In this document: in pieces, positions 4,757 to 11,972 of the stretch
How the letters are laid out: each line of letters begins with the position of its first letter
Position numbering within the stretch: the first letter of the stretch is position 1
NCBI GenBank assembly: GCA_934717675.1
Contig: CAKUYZ010000054.1
Coordinates: forward strand, 1 to 11,972
Length of the DNA: 11,972 nucleotides
Direction: 5' to 3'
From: an uncultured Bacteroidales bacterium
GTDB lineage: Bacteria > Bacteroidota > Bacteroidia > Bacteroidales > Marinilabiliaceae
Notes under the pieces: generated by a model
Told to the model about the DNA's origin: nothing
Database searches by the model: none
The model's input: only the letters and a program-made list of their open reading frames with translations
Position numbers and translations under genes: made by a program

Positions 4757-7414
4757 ATGACAGATATAAATGGTGATTTGTTTGAAAGGCGCCTTTTGGG
4801 GCGCCTTTTTTTGTTGTGCGTCGCGCTGACCCTATGCGTCGTCACGCGAGGACAGACGGCCAGCTCACAGGCCATTGAGCGCAGGCTTACGCTGCCCCGC
4901 CCTTTCGTGGGGCCAGCCGACTCCTTGTTGGCCATTGTGGAACGGAAAGCCGGCATCGTGGTGGCCTACTCGTCTCGCATAGTCCCGCGTGGCGACGTGC
5001 GCATGCCACAGGGCCGCCACAGCGTAGGGCAATGCCTGGAGGCCGTCTTTGGCCGCTACAACGTCCGCTACGTGAATCAGGGAGAGAAGATTGTGGTGGC
5101 CTCGGACAGCGTGCGGATGCGCACCGTGAGCGGATTTTGCCGCGACGGCATGACTGGCGAGGTCTTGATGGGAGCCTATGTGGTGGACACGTTGCTGCGC
5201 CGCGTGGCCGTGACGAACGAATATGGTTTTTTCAGCATAAGCGTGCCGACGGGCCGGGTGCCCCTGAGGCTGTCTTATGTTGGCTACACACCAGCCGTGC
5301 GGACAGTGGAGCTGCGGACTGACACCATGATTGGCGACGTGAGATTGCGGCAACACGTCTTGCTGCCCGCCGTGGACGTGAGAGCCACAGACGGCGGGCT
5401 TGGCGAGGCGGGGCGTATGGGCGTGACGTCTCTGCCAATGGAACAAGTGAGAGCCATGCCCACGCTTATGGGCGAAGCCGACCTGACGCGCGCCCTGCAA
5501 CAGACGCCCGGCGTGCAGAGCGGCGGCGAGGGGTTTGGCGGCATGAGCGTCAGAGGCGGCAGTCAAGACCAAAACATGGTGTATCTTGACGACGCTCCGC
5601 TTTATAACCCCAACCATATGCTCGGCTTCTTCTCCGTCTTCAACTCTGAAGCCATAAGCAACGCACGGCTGCTCAAAAGCGGCTTCCCGGCCCGCTATGG
5701 AGGGCGGATGTCCAGCGTGTTGGACGTGAAGACATTGGACGGCAACATGGACCATTTTGAGGGCGACGCCAACGTTGGCCTAGTGGCCTCGAGCCTTATG
5801 GTCCAGGGGCCTTTCGCACGCGGCAAATCGAGCTATATGTTTTCCGCCAGGCGCACCTATTTCGACCTCATAGCGTATCTGTTGCAAAAAGATGACAGTC
5901 GGTACTCATATATGTTCTATGACTTCCACGGCAAATTCAACTGGACGCTGCCCAACCGCGACAGACTGCGGCTGAGCCTCTTCTTCAGCCGCGACAGACT
6001 GAACAACGACACCAATATGGAAGACGTGGCCATAGACTATGGAAACGACGAGACCCGCCTGCTCTCCACCAGTGACGAGGCGCAATCTTCCTGGGGCACC
6101 ATCTTGGGCTCTCTCAGATGGAGCCACGCATTCTCTCCCAACGTGTTTGCCAACGTGACGGTGTGGTATAGCCAATACAGGTTTAGAAACAGCCAAAGGT
6201 ACAGAGTGGGCGTGAATGCGGCCCGAGGCTTCTTGGGCAACCGCTACCTCAACGGCATCCACGACGCCGGCGCGCGGGCCGACGTGAGCGTATACCCGAC
6301 GCTAGATTTCCTTGGCCAAATACGCTTGGGCGCATGGGCCACATATAGGCTCTATCAGCCTCTTATGACAATAGCAGCGCAGACCGATGAAGACCAATAT
6401 GCCACAACGGCACCCATGCGCAGCGGCGTGGACATTGAGCGATATGAGTTTCACGCCTATGTGGAGGATCACCAGCATTGGGGGCCTATGACGGCCACGG
6501 CGGGCCTGCACCTGACAGCCGTGGGACGCTCAGAAGACTCGCCATACATTGTGGCGGAGCCGCGGCTTATGGCTGGCTGGGAGGCCGGGCGCGACGTGAG
6601 CGTGAAACTGGGCTATTCGCTCACCACGCAGTTTGTGTATCAGATGCGCATAATGAACGTGGCCACACCAGCCGACTTCTGGATGCCTGTGCCCAAAGGC
6701 ATGGGGCCGCAAAAGACGCATCAGCTGTCGGTGGAAGCCAATTGGCGCATATTGCCAGACGTGACCCTGACCGTGGAGGCGTATAACAAATGGCTGCCGC
6801 GTCAAGTGACGTATAGTGACATATCGCCCTACGAGGTCATGAGCGGCAATGACTGGGACGCTCTCGGCGCCCCAGGGCGCGGCTACGCCCGAGGGCTGGA
6901 GATATTTGCCCACCGCCGCAAGGGCAGACTGTCTGGGTGGGCGGGCTACACGCTGAGCAAGGCCCGCAGCCGCTTTGAAAGAGTCAATGGCGGCGGCAGC
7001 GTGCCGTCAGACAACGACCGCCTGCACGCCGTGCAGATCTTCGCCACGTTCGACCTGCGCCCGGGCGTGGATATCTCCGCCTCATGGAGCTATGGCACCG
7101 GCGTGCCGCTGTCTCTCCCCACGCAACACTACTCCGTCGCCGGCTCCAACGCCACGTTTGCCGTCCCCGCGCAACGCAACGCCATGAGGATGCCCGCCAA
7201 CCATCAACTCAACCTTGGCGTGAACATAAAGTTTGGAGACGACCACGTGGGCAGCCTCTTGAGCTTTGGCGTGTATAACGCCTACGGGAGGCAAAACCCT
7301 ATGTTCGTCTACTGGAAAGCCACCGGCGACGCCGAGAGGCCATCATATAGTCTAAAGAAATTCAGCCTGGTAGGATTCCCATGGCCTTACGTGAAATATT
7401 CAATACACTTCTGA
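4757..7414 (+). CDS. TonB-dependent outer-membrane receptor with STN signalling domain
   Basis: 885 residues from ATG 4757. The product takes up a ligand across the outer membrane using TonB energy, and with an STN domain may also signal to FecR. Residues 1-32 are a signal peptide (ERRLLGR, then LFLLCVALTLCVV). Residues 53-117 look like STN (LLAIVERKAGIVVAYSS, VGQCLEAVFGRYNVRY). Residues 124-180 are a carboxypeptidase-regulatory-like beta domain (VSGFCRDGMTGE, RLSYVGYTP). Residues 227-330 are the plug (LTRALQQTPGV, MSVRGGSQDQNMVYLDDAPLY). The rest is the barrel, ending in a terminal Phe as outer-membrane barrels do. A GTG at 4736 would add 7 residues, but the ATG gives a normal signal peptide. 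No SusD partner is present, and the downstream DUF4249 gene overlaps it by 34 bases. The ligand cannot be read from the sequence. A terminator-like hairpin lies in codons 10-18. Confidence 0.92.
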   Translation: MTDINGDLFERRLLGRLFLLCVALTLCVVTRGQTASSQAIERRLTLPRPFVGPADSLLAIVERKAGIVVAYSSRIVPRGDVRMPQGRHSVGQCLEAVFGRYNVRYVNQGEKIVVASDSVRMRTVSGFCRDGMTGEVLMGAYVVDTLLRRVAVTNEYGFFSISVPTGRVPLRLSYVGYTPAVRTVELRTDTMIGDVRLRQHVLLPAVDVRATDGGLGEAGRMGVTSLPMEQVRAMPTLMGEADLTRALQQTPGVQSGGEGFGGMSVRGGSQDQNMVYLDDAPLYNPNHMLGFFSVFNSEAISNARLLKSGFPARYGGRMSSVLDVKTLDGNMDHFEGDANVGLVASSLMVQGPFARGKSSYMFSARRTYFDLIAYLLQKDDSRYSYMFYDFHGKFNWTLPNRDRLRLSLFFSRDRLNNDTNMEDVAIDYGNDETRLLSTSDEAQSSWGTILGSLRWSHAFSPNVFANVTVWYSQYRFRNSQRYRVGVNAARGFLGNRYLNGIHDAGARADVSVYPTLDFLGQIRLGAWATYRLYQPLMTIAAQTDEDQYATTAPMRSGVDIERYEFHAYVEDHQHWGPMTATAGLHLTAVGRSEDSPYIVAEPRLMAGWEAGRDVSVKLGYSLTTQFVYQMRIMNVATPADFWMPVPKGMGPQKTHQLSVEANWRILPDVTLTVEAYNKWLPRQVTYSDISPYEVMSGNDWDALGAPGRGYARGLEIFAHRRKGRLSGWAGYTLSKARSRFERVNGGGSVPSDNDRLHAVQIFATFDLRPGVDISASWSYGTGVPLSLPTQHYSVAGSNATFAVPAQRNAMRMPANHQLNLGVNIKFGDDHVGSLLSFGVYNAYGRQNPMFVYWKATGDAERPSYSLKKFSLVGFPWPYVKYSIHF
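4785..4812 (+). terminator. Terminator-like hairpin inside the start of the receptor gene (possible attenuator)
   Basis: A perfect 9-bp stem pairs AAAGGCGCC (4785-4793) with GGCGCCTTT (4800-4808), with a 6-base loop TTTTGG and a run of seven T's at 4806-4812. This is the form of a Rho-independent terminator, but it begins 28 bases after ATG 4757 and encodes part of the signal peptide (E10 to F18). Ribosomes translating the receptor would melt it, so it could stop transcripts whose receptor start is not being used. The structure is seen directly, while terminator activity is inferred. Confidence 0.55.
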
Positions 7415-8343
7415 CAGCCGGCCTGATGGCCTTGGCTCAAGGCTGCGAGACCGACGCCACGGGACTGATGCCAGACAGCGGCAGCCGCGTGGCCGTGATG
7501 ACGTGCCTGGCGGAGACGGGGCGCAGCATCACGGTGTACCTGACGGCCAGCGTGCCGTATTCTGACACGGCGATATTCTCCACCGTAGGCGCAGCGGACG
7601 TGACGCTCGCCGTGAACGGCAACATAAGACAGAGCCTGCACCTGGACGAGGGGCAGACGAGCGTGACATTCACCGCCCAGACAGTGAAAGCGGGCGATGA
7701 GCTGACTGTGGAGGCCAACGCGCCACAAGTAAACGCCAAGCTGAGCGGGCGCACGCGTATGGAGAACCCGACAGCCATTGAGGGCGTGGACACCCTGACG
7801 CTGCGCGACGGGGCGACACTGCGAATCACGACATTCCTGACCGATGACAAGGCCACGACGGACTATTACCAGATTGAGGTGAGAAGCCGCGCCTATCGTG
7901 GCGGAACGGCCAAAGACAGCGTGCTGAAGTGTGACTATCTGAGCAGCGCGTTTAGCGACGCGGGAGGCGCGTTTGGGACGCAGAGTTCCCTCATAGGCCT
8001 CTTTGAAGACTCGCACCTCATACGTCTGGCCAATGGGGAAAGCCCCGTGACGCTCACCACGGCGTGGGACGGACTGACGACGGCCCTGCGCGGCACGCCA
8101 GACAGCGCGACCGTGGCCGTGAGACTATATCATCACACCGAAGACTATTACACATTCCTTCAAACCGCGGCGCAGGCGCAGCAATATGTGTTCCTGCCCG
8201 TCTTCAGCGCGGGGCGCGTGTTCTCCAACGTGAGCGGCGGCTACGGCATTGTGAGCGGAATGGCGTATGACGAGGTGGAGATGCGCATCAGCAAGAAATG
8301 GACGCCAAACGGAATTGTCTCCTCCTCCCGCGGCAGACAATGA
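7381..8343 (+). CDS. DUF4249 family outer-membrane lipoprotein, receptor partner
   Basis: 320 residues. DUF4249 proteins are Bacteroidota lipoproteins usually encoded next to a TonB-dependent receptor, as here. Their molecular role is not settled, but a surface substrate-binding or receptor-lid role is commonly supposed. Residues 1-21 are a lipoprotein signal sequence ending LALAQG/Cys22. The lipobox is not ideal because Gln is at -2. Acidic residues after the Cys (ETD) resemble the signal that sends Bacteroidota lipoproteins to the cell surface. The body is beta-rich, and FSNVSGGYGIVSG at 281-293 is the typical C-terminal family motif. The start overlaps the receptor gene by 34 bases, and the internal ATG at residue 16 would destroy the signal sequence. 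The stop overlaps an ATG (ATGA, 8340-8343) in the trxB frame. Receptor and lipoprotein are almost certainly co-expressed. Confidence 0.82.
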   Translation: MALREIFNTLLTAGLMALAQGCETDATGLMPDSGSRVAVMTCLAETGRSITVYLTASVPYSDTAIFSTVGAADVTLAVNGNIRQSLHLDEGQTSVTFTAQTVKAGDELTVEANAPQVNAKLSGRTRMENPTAIEGVDTLTLRDGATLRITTFLTDDKATTDYYQIEVRSRAYRGGTAKDSVLKCDYLSSAFSDAGGAFGTQSSLIGLFEDSHLIRLANGESPVTLTTAWDGLTTALRGTPDSATVAVRLYHHTEDYYTFLQTAAQAQQYVFLPVFSAGRVFSNVSGGYGIVSGMAYDEVEMRISKKWTPNGIVSSSRGRQ

Positions 8344-8387
8344 CTACCTTCGCGGCGGCGACATCAACCATCAGACACATAAACAAA

Positions 8388-9326
8388 ATGAACATGAACG
8401 AGACAGCAGAACACGCCCGCCTGATTATTGTGGGTTCGGGCCCCGCCGGCTACACAGCCGCCATTTATGCCGCACGCGCCAACCAGCACCCCGTGCTCAT
8501 TGACGGGCTGCTGCAAGGCGGCCAGCTGACGCAGACAACAGAGGTGGAGAACTACCCCGGGTTCCCTGACGGGCGCACGGGCTTTGACCTGATGCAAGAC
8601 ATGAGGACCCAGGCGCAACGCTTCGGCACAGACATGCGCTTTGGGCAGGTGGTGAAGTCGGACCTGACGCAGAGGCCTTTTAGGCTGACTCTAGACGACG
8701 GAAAAGAGATGACCGCCGACGCTCTCATTGTGGCCACCGGGGCCTCGGCTCGTTACCTTGGGCTGCCCGATGAGCAGAAATACGCGGGGGCGGGCGTATC
8801 GGCCTGCGCCACGTGCGACGGTTTCTTCTATCGCGGCAAAGACGTGGCCGTGGTCGGAGGCGGAGACACGGCGGCCGAGGAGGCCATATATCTGGCCGGG
8901 CTGGCCCGCAAGGTGTATGTGATAGTGCGCCGCGACGTGCTTCGCGCCTCGCAGGTGATGCAGGAACGCTTGCGCGGCACGGCCAATGTGGAGATTCTCT
9001 TTGGCCGCGAGACAGTGGCCCTGGAGGGTGACGGCAAAGTGGAGGCCGCGAGGTTGCTCAATAAGGCCACGGGGCAGGAAGAGACCATTGCCATCTCCGG
9101 CTTTTTCCTGGCCATTGGGCATACGCCCAACACGTTGGCATTTCCCGACATTGAGACCGACGCGCAGGGCTACATTAAAGTGAGCGGTCGCGGGCAGCAG
9201 ACCAATGTGGAGGGCGTCTTCGCCGCGGGCGACGTGTGCGACCCCACATATAGGCAGGCCGTGACGGCCGCAGCATCGGGATGTCGCGCCGCGCTAGACG
9301 CAGAAAGATTCTTGCTCAACCACTAG
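8388..9326 (+). CDS. trxB: Thioredoxin-disulfide reductase
   Basis: 312 residues. This FAD enzyme passes electrons from NADPH to thioredoxin in the cytoplasm and so keeps protein thiols reduced. It shows GSGPAG at 16-21 (FAD-binding Rossmann motif), the redox pair CATC with Cys140 and Cys143, GGGDTAAEEA at 157-166 with VRRDVLR at 180-186 (NADPH binding), and GVFAAGDVCDPTYRQ near 276-290 (second FAD contact). The length is normal for the low-molecular-weight class. ATG 8388 (or 8394) places the Rossmann strand at the usual distance and follows an A-rich stretch. An in-frame ATG at 8340, overlapping the preceding stop, would add 16 residues unlike the family. No separate promoter is evident in the 44-base gap, so read-through from the receptor cluster is possible. 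A metabolic link to that cluster is not implied. Confidence 0.95.
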   Translation: MNMNETAEHARLIIVGSGPAGYTAAIYAARANQHPVLIDGLLQGGQLTQTTEVENYPGFPDGRTGFDLMQDMRTQAQRFGTDMRFGQVVKSDLTQRPFRLTLDDGKEMTADALIVATGASARYLGLPDEQKYAGAGVSACATCDGFFYRGKDVAVVGGGDTAAEEAIYLAGLARKVYVIVRRDVLRASQVMQERLRGTANVEILFGRETVALEGDGKVEAARLLNKATGQEETIAISGFFLAIGHTPNTLAFPDIETDAQGYIKVSGRGQQTNVEGVFAAGDVCDPTYRQAVTAAASGCRAALDAERFLLNH

Positions 9327-9342
9327 AGGCCGGCGGAAAAGA

Positions 9343-9413
9343 GACAAGGCGGCACGCCGCAGGGTTGCCCCACAGGTTGTGGACAACTCCCGCGGCGCGC
9401 CGCTCGCCGTGTC
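9343..9413. terminator. Long imperfect inverted repeat between convergent trxB and nspC
   Basis: GACAAGGCG (9343-9351) pairs with CGCCGTGTC (9405-9413) at 8 of 9 positions. Inside are GCCGC/GCGGC (9356-9360 with 9392-9396) and a central GTTG...CAAC plus CCACA/TGTGG element (9364-9387). It fills the gap between two genes that end towards each other, so a shared transcription end is likely. There is no T tract on either strand, so this is a weak terminator call. Confidence 0.35.
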
Positions 9414-9427
9414 TGTGAGACTGTCTC

Positions 9428-10579
9428 TTATCCCATTCGGCTGCGATAGTCCTCATACGAGAAGACGCGGACCATGCGCAGCCCTCCGTGCCGAGGGTCG
9501 AAGATGGCAATGGACGGGTGCGAGACGCCATTGAACATGGTGGTCTTGACCGTGGTGTAGTGAATCATGTCTTCAAAGATTATGGTGTCTCCCACTCTCA
9601 GGGGCTCGTCAAAAGACCAAGAACCCACATAGTCTCCCGAGAGACACGAGTTGCCGCCCATGCGATAGGTGGGCAACCCATCCACCGGCTCGTGACGCGC
9701 GCCGCGGATGACGGGTTTATACGGCATCTCGAGGCAGTCTGGCATATGGCAGGCGAAAGAGACGTTGAGCAGGGCCGTCTTGATGCCAGAGTTCTCCACA
9801 ATGTCTTGCACCGTCGAGAGCAAGAAACCTGTCTGCCAAGCGAAGGCAGAGCCTGGCTCCAAGATGACCTGGAGGTTGGGGTGGCGCTCCCTGAAAGCCT
9901 TGATGGCGCAGATGAGCCTCTCAACGTCGTAGCCCTGGCGCGTCATGAGATGCCCTCCGCCAAAGTTAACCCACTTGACCCGCGGCAACCAATGCGCAAA
10001 GCGCGCCTCAAAGGCGTCAATGAGGTTGGCGGTCTGCTCGGCACTGCTCTCGCAGAGCGCATGGCAGTGAAGGCCCTCTACGATGGCCGGCAACTCTTGC
10101 GGCAGGTCGGCCGCCAAGATGCCCAGGCGCGAGCCCGGCACGCAAGGGTTATAGAGGTCGGTCTCGACTTGCGCAAGCTCAGGATTGACGCGCAGCCCCA
10201 CGCTGACATGATGCTCCGCCCTGCACACATTAGGCTCAAAGCGGCGCAGCTGCGCCAACGAGTTGAACGTGATGTGGCAGCTACAAGCCAAAATCTGGTC
10301 AATCTCGCTTGGCGAATATACGGGCGCATAGGTGTAGGCTGGGCTGCCCAACTCCTCTGCCGCCAGGCGAGCCTCGCAGAGCGAGCTGGCCGTGGCACTG
10401 TCAAACTGCTCCCTGATGATGGGGAACGCATCCCACAAGGAGAAAGCCTTGAAAGCCAATATAATCTTGGCCCCGCTGCAATCTTGCACCCTGCGGATGA
10501 GGCGCAAGTTGTCTCGTAGCTTGTCGGCCTCCAGCACATAACACGGAGACGGCACTTTGGCCAAATCTGCCGCCGTCAT
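9428..10579 (-). CDS. nspC: Carboxynorspermidine/carboxyspermidine decarboxylase
   Basis: 383 residues. This PLP enzyme of the alanine racemase-like fold removes the carboxyl group from carboxyspermidine (or carboxynorspermidine), the last step of the spermidine route used by many gut bacteria in place of S-adenosylmethionine decarboxylase. It starts with the family signature KVPSPCYVLE. Lys44 in LAFKAFSLWDAFP is the PLP lysine, NFGGGH at 205-210 and LEPGSAF at 240-246 bind the phosphate, and GGNSCLSGDYVG at 308-319 carries the catalytic Cys312 and Asp316. ATG 10600 and a further upstream codon are also in frame. However, the -7 element puts the transcript start at about 10600, so 10579, which has an A-rich leader of about 20 bases, fits better. 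Its usual partner, the carboxyspermidine dehydrogenase, is not in the window. Confidence 0.93.
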   Translation of the reverse strand: MTAADLAKVPSPCYVLEADKLRDNLRLIRRVQDCSGAKIILAFKAFSLWDAFPIIREQFDSATASSLCEARLAAEELGSPAYTYAPVYSPSEIDQILACSCHITFNSLAQLRRFEPNVCRAEHHVSVGLRVNPELAQVETDLYNPCVPGSRLGILAADLPQELPAIVEGLHCHALCESSAEQTANLIDAFEARFAHWLPRVKWVNFGGGHLMTRQGYDVERLICAIKAFRERHPNLQVILEPGSAFAWQTGFLLSTVQDIVENSGIKTALLNVSFACHMPDCLEMPYKPVIRGARHEPVDGLPTYRMGGNSCLSGDYVGSWSFDEPLRVGDTIIFEDMIHYTTVKTTMFNGVSHPSIAIFDPRHGGLRMVRVFSYEDYRSRMG

Positions 10580-10605
10580 TGTTGTCTCTTTTGTTGTCAT
10601 GGGAG

Positions 10606-10613
10606 CAAAGCTA
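10606..10613 (-). promoter_or_regulatory. Predicted -7 promoter element of nspC
   Basis: TAGCTTTG on the minus strand is a full match to TAnnTTTG. It lies between the permease terminator and the nspC start, where a promoter is needed. No TTTG stands 19-21 bases upstream, so the -33 half is weak. The predicted start of transcription, near 10600, supports ATG 10579 as the nspC start. Confidence 0.55.
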
Positions 10614-10651
10614 GTGTTTTTTCGCATTGGCGGTGCGACCAGGCATCACGT

Positions 10652-10695
10652 AAAAATTGCCGCCCCGAGGCATCGTCATGTCCCCGAGGCGGCAA
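10652..10695 (-). terminator. Intrinsic terminator after the ABC permease gene
   Basis: On the minus strand a 14-bp stem with two G-T wobbles pairs 10695-10682 with 10670-10657. The loop is 11 bases and the stem is followed by TTTTT (10656-10652). It lies 31 bases after the permease stop and upstream of the nspC -7 element, so the two minus-strand genes are separate transcription units. Confidence 0.88.
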
Positions 10696-10726
10696 AAACT
10701 AAACAACTACAGGTGTTTTGGGGTCT

Positions 10727-11972
10727 CTATTCCTTCAAAGCCTCAACAGGGTTGTTGGTGGCAGTGCGCCAAACCATAAAAGCCACGGCGGCAAGCGAGA
10801 GTCCCGCCACAAAGACGAACGACACCACAAAGACAATTGGCGACAAAGGCGCGCGCTCCACGAAGCCGCCCAACCAATGCGCACCCAGAGCGCAGCCCAG
10901 CGGCGCGCCAACCAAGAAGCAGCAAGACAGCAAGATGGCGTAGCGACGACAAAACATGAGCACCACATCGGCAACAGTGCCGCCAAGAACCTTGCGCACG
11001 CCAATCTCCTTGCGCCGATACTCCACCTCAAACATGGTGAGGCACAACACACCCATGAGACACAAGATCATGGCAATGGCACAAAAGACGCCCACCTGAC
11101 TGCTCGTGCGAAGCTCGCGGCGATAGACAAGGTCCAGCGTATCGTCCAAGAAACTGAGAGCCAGATCGTCATGCGGGCTGAAACGCTCCAAGCCGTCACG
11201 CAACGCCGCCATGGCAGCCTCTCTATCCGCCCCAGCGGAGAGGCGGATATTGACAAACCACCCCAGCCCCATGCCCCACGACGAGGGGTAGATGAAAAAG
11301 GCCATAGGCTGCTCCACCCCATATCTCATGCTGCGAAACCTCACATTTTCGCAGAAGCCCACAACAAGCTGATTGTCTGACGCATTAGCGCTCTCCACCA
11401 ATGGGCGTCCGACGGTCAGCCACGGATATTTGGCCCTGGCCGCCTCATTGAAGATGTAGGCGCCATTGTCGGTCTCAAGAAAGTCTCGTCCCTCGGTTAT
11501 CTTGACGCCCAGGGTGCGCAGGTATCGCCAATCGCAGGCGAGGCAATAAAACTCCATATGACGGTCGGCGTCGCCGCGCCCCCACCGCTGATATTCGTCA
11601 CCGCCTATGCGGAAAAAGCTGAAACTGACATCGTCCACGCCCGGGATGGTCTTCAGGCTAGCCCTGACGGCCTCGCCACTCTCGCGCACTCGCGCACTGG
11701 CCTCGCCAACCACCACCGCGTCCTTGTCGATGCCATATTCGGCATTGTGTATGTGGTCGCGCTGGCAAAACAAGATGCAAGAACACACCATAAGTGCCGA
11801 GGCCACGACAAACTGCAAGCACAGAAGCCCCGTGCGCAACGCCCGTCCGGAGCGCGAGAGGCCAAAGCTGCCCTTGAGGGCCAAGGCGGGCGGAATGCTC
11901 GTGGCATAGAACGCCGGATAGAGACCTGCCAGGCATCCCACGGCGAGAGCCAACGACGCCGTGACGCACAGC
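10727..11972 (-). CDS. ABC transporter permease, MacB/FtsX type, C-terminal half
   Basis: Partial: the gene runs off the right edge of the window, and 414 residues are visible of a protein that in this phylum is usually around 780-800. It is the membrane subunit of a type VII (MacB-like) ABC system, which uses ATP hydrolysis for mechanical work on export or envelope tasks rather than import. The fragment begins in the last helix of the first FtsX domain (LAGLYPAFYATSIPPALALKG). It then has a membrane helix near 46-69, a MacB-type periplasmic domain near 70-295, and a final FtsX domain. That domain has helices near 296-316, 338-362 and 377-400, and carries the signatures RRKEIGVRKVLGG (about 319-331) and NPVEALKE at the end. 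Its ATPase partner is not in view. The substrate is unknown. No ATG lies within the visible part of the frame that would fit a true start. Confidence 0.88.
   Translation of the reverse strand, partial: LCVTASLALAVGCLAGLYPAFYATSIPPALALKGSFGLSRSGRALRTGLLCLQFVVASALMVCSCILFCQRDHIHNAEYGIDKDAVVVGEASARVRESGEAVRASLKTIPGVDDVSFSFFRIGGDEYQRWGRGDADRHMEFYCLACDWRYLRTLGVKITEGRDFLETDNGAYIFNEAARAKYPWLTVGRPLVESANASDNQLVVGFCENVRFRSMRYGVEQPMAFFIYPSSWGMGLGWFVNIRLSAGADREAAMAALRDGLERFSPHDDLALSFLDDTLDLVYRRELRTSSQVGVFCAIAMILCLMGVLCLTMFEVEYRRKEIGVRKVLGGTVADVVLMFCRRYAILLSCCFLVGAPLGCALGAHWLGGFVERAPLSPIVFVVSFVFVAGLSLAAVAFMVWRTATNNPVEALKE

Noticed and set aside
4865..5755. 296-codon minus-strand open frame opposite the receptor gene
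   Set aside because: His/Ala/Gly-rich shadow of the receptor's coding frame with no recognisable features.
9378..9386. DnaA-box-like TTGTCCACA on the minus strand, suggestive of a replication origin
   Set aside because: It is a single site, it lies within an inverted repeat between convergent genes, and there is no box cluster, AT-rich stretch or dnaA/dnaN nearby.
9488..10519. 343-codon plus-strand open frame opposite nspC
   Set aside because: Mirror frame of a confident gene. The product looks random, Arg/Ala/Val-rich and without motifs.

Overview
This looks like a piece of a Bacteroidales chromosome (phylum Bacteroidota) with fairly high GC content. The evidence is the FecR / STN-type TonB-dependent receptor / DUF4249 lipoprotein cluster, the fused TGS-uridine kinase, a MacB/FtsX-type permease with the phylum's usual RRKEIGVRKVLG and NPVEALK motifs, and promoters matching the TAnnTTTG -7 element of this phylum. 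I could not fix the genus. I see no tRNA, rRNA, insertion sequence or CRISPR array.

Layout. 1-308: the 3' end of the housekeeping sigma factor gene (rpoD) and a strong intrinsic terminator. 436-1699: a secreted C1B-type cysteine peptidase, which meets the oppositely oriented nucleoside kinase (1745-3412) at a perfect 16-bp bidirectional terminator. 3413-3670: a divergent regulatory region holding the kinase promoter, a 10-bp palindrome and a leader hairpin. 3671-9326: a rightward cluster made of a 55-codon orphan ORF, a FecR-type anti-sigma/transducer, a TonB-dependent receptor, a DUF4249 lipoprotein and thioredoxin reductase. 9428-10579 (minus): nspC, the last enzyme of the carboxyspermidine route to spermidine, with its own promoter. 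10727-window end (minus): the C-terminal half of an ABC transporter permease, closed by its own terminator.

How the genes work together. The 3671-8343 block has the shape of a cell-surface signalling and uptake locus. The receptor has an N-terminal STN domain that could talk to the periplasmic part of FecR, and DUF4249 proteins are usual partners of such receptors. The ECF sigma factor that normally heads such loci is absent. In its place is a small acidic ORF linked to fecR by a canonical Shine-Dalgarno sequence. A textbook intrinsic-terminator hairpin with seven T's lies inside codons 10-18 of the receptor gene, suggesting a translation-dependent attenuator between transducer and receptor. 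These two features are the best candidates for undescribed biology here. The other genes (rpoD, peptidase, kinase, trxB, nspC, permease) look like ordinary housekeeping genes.
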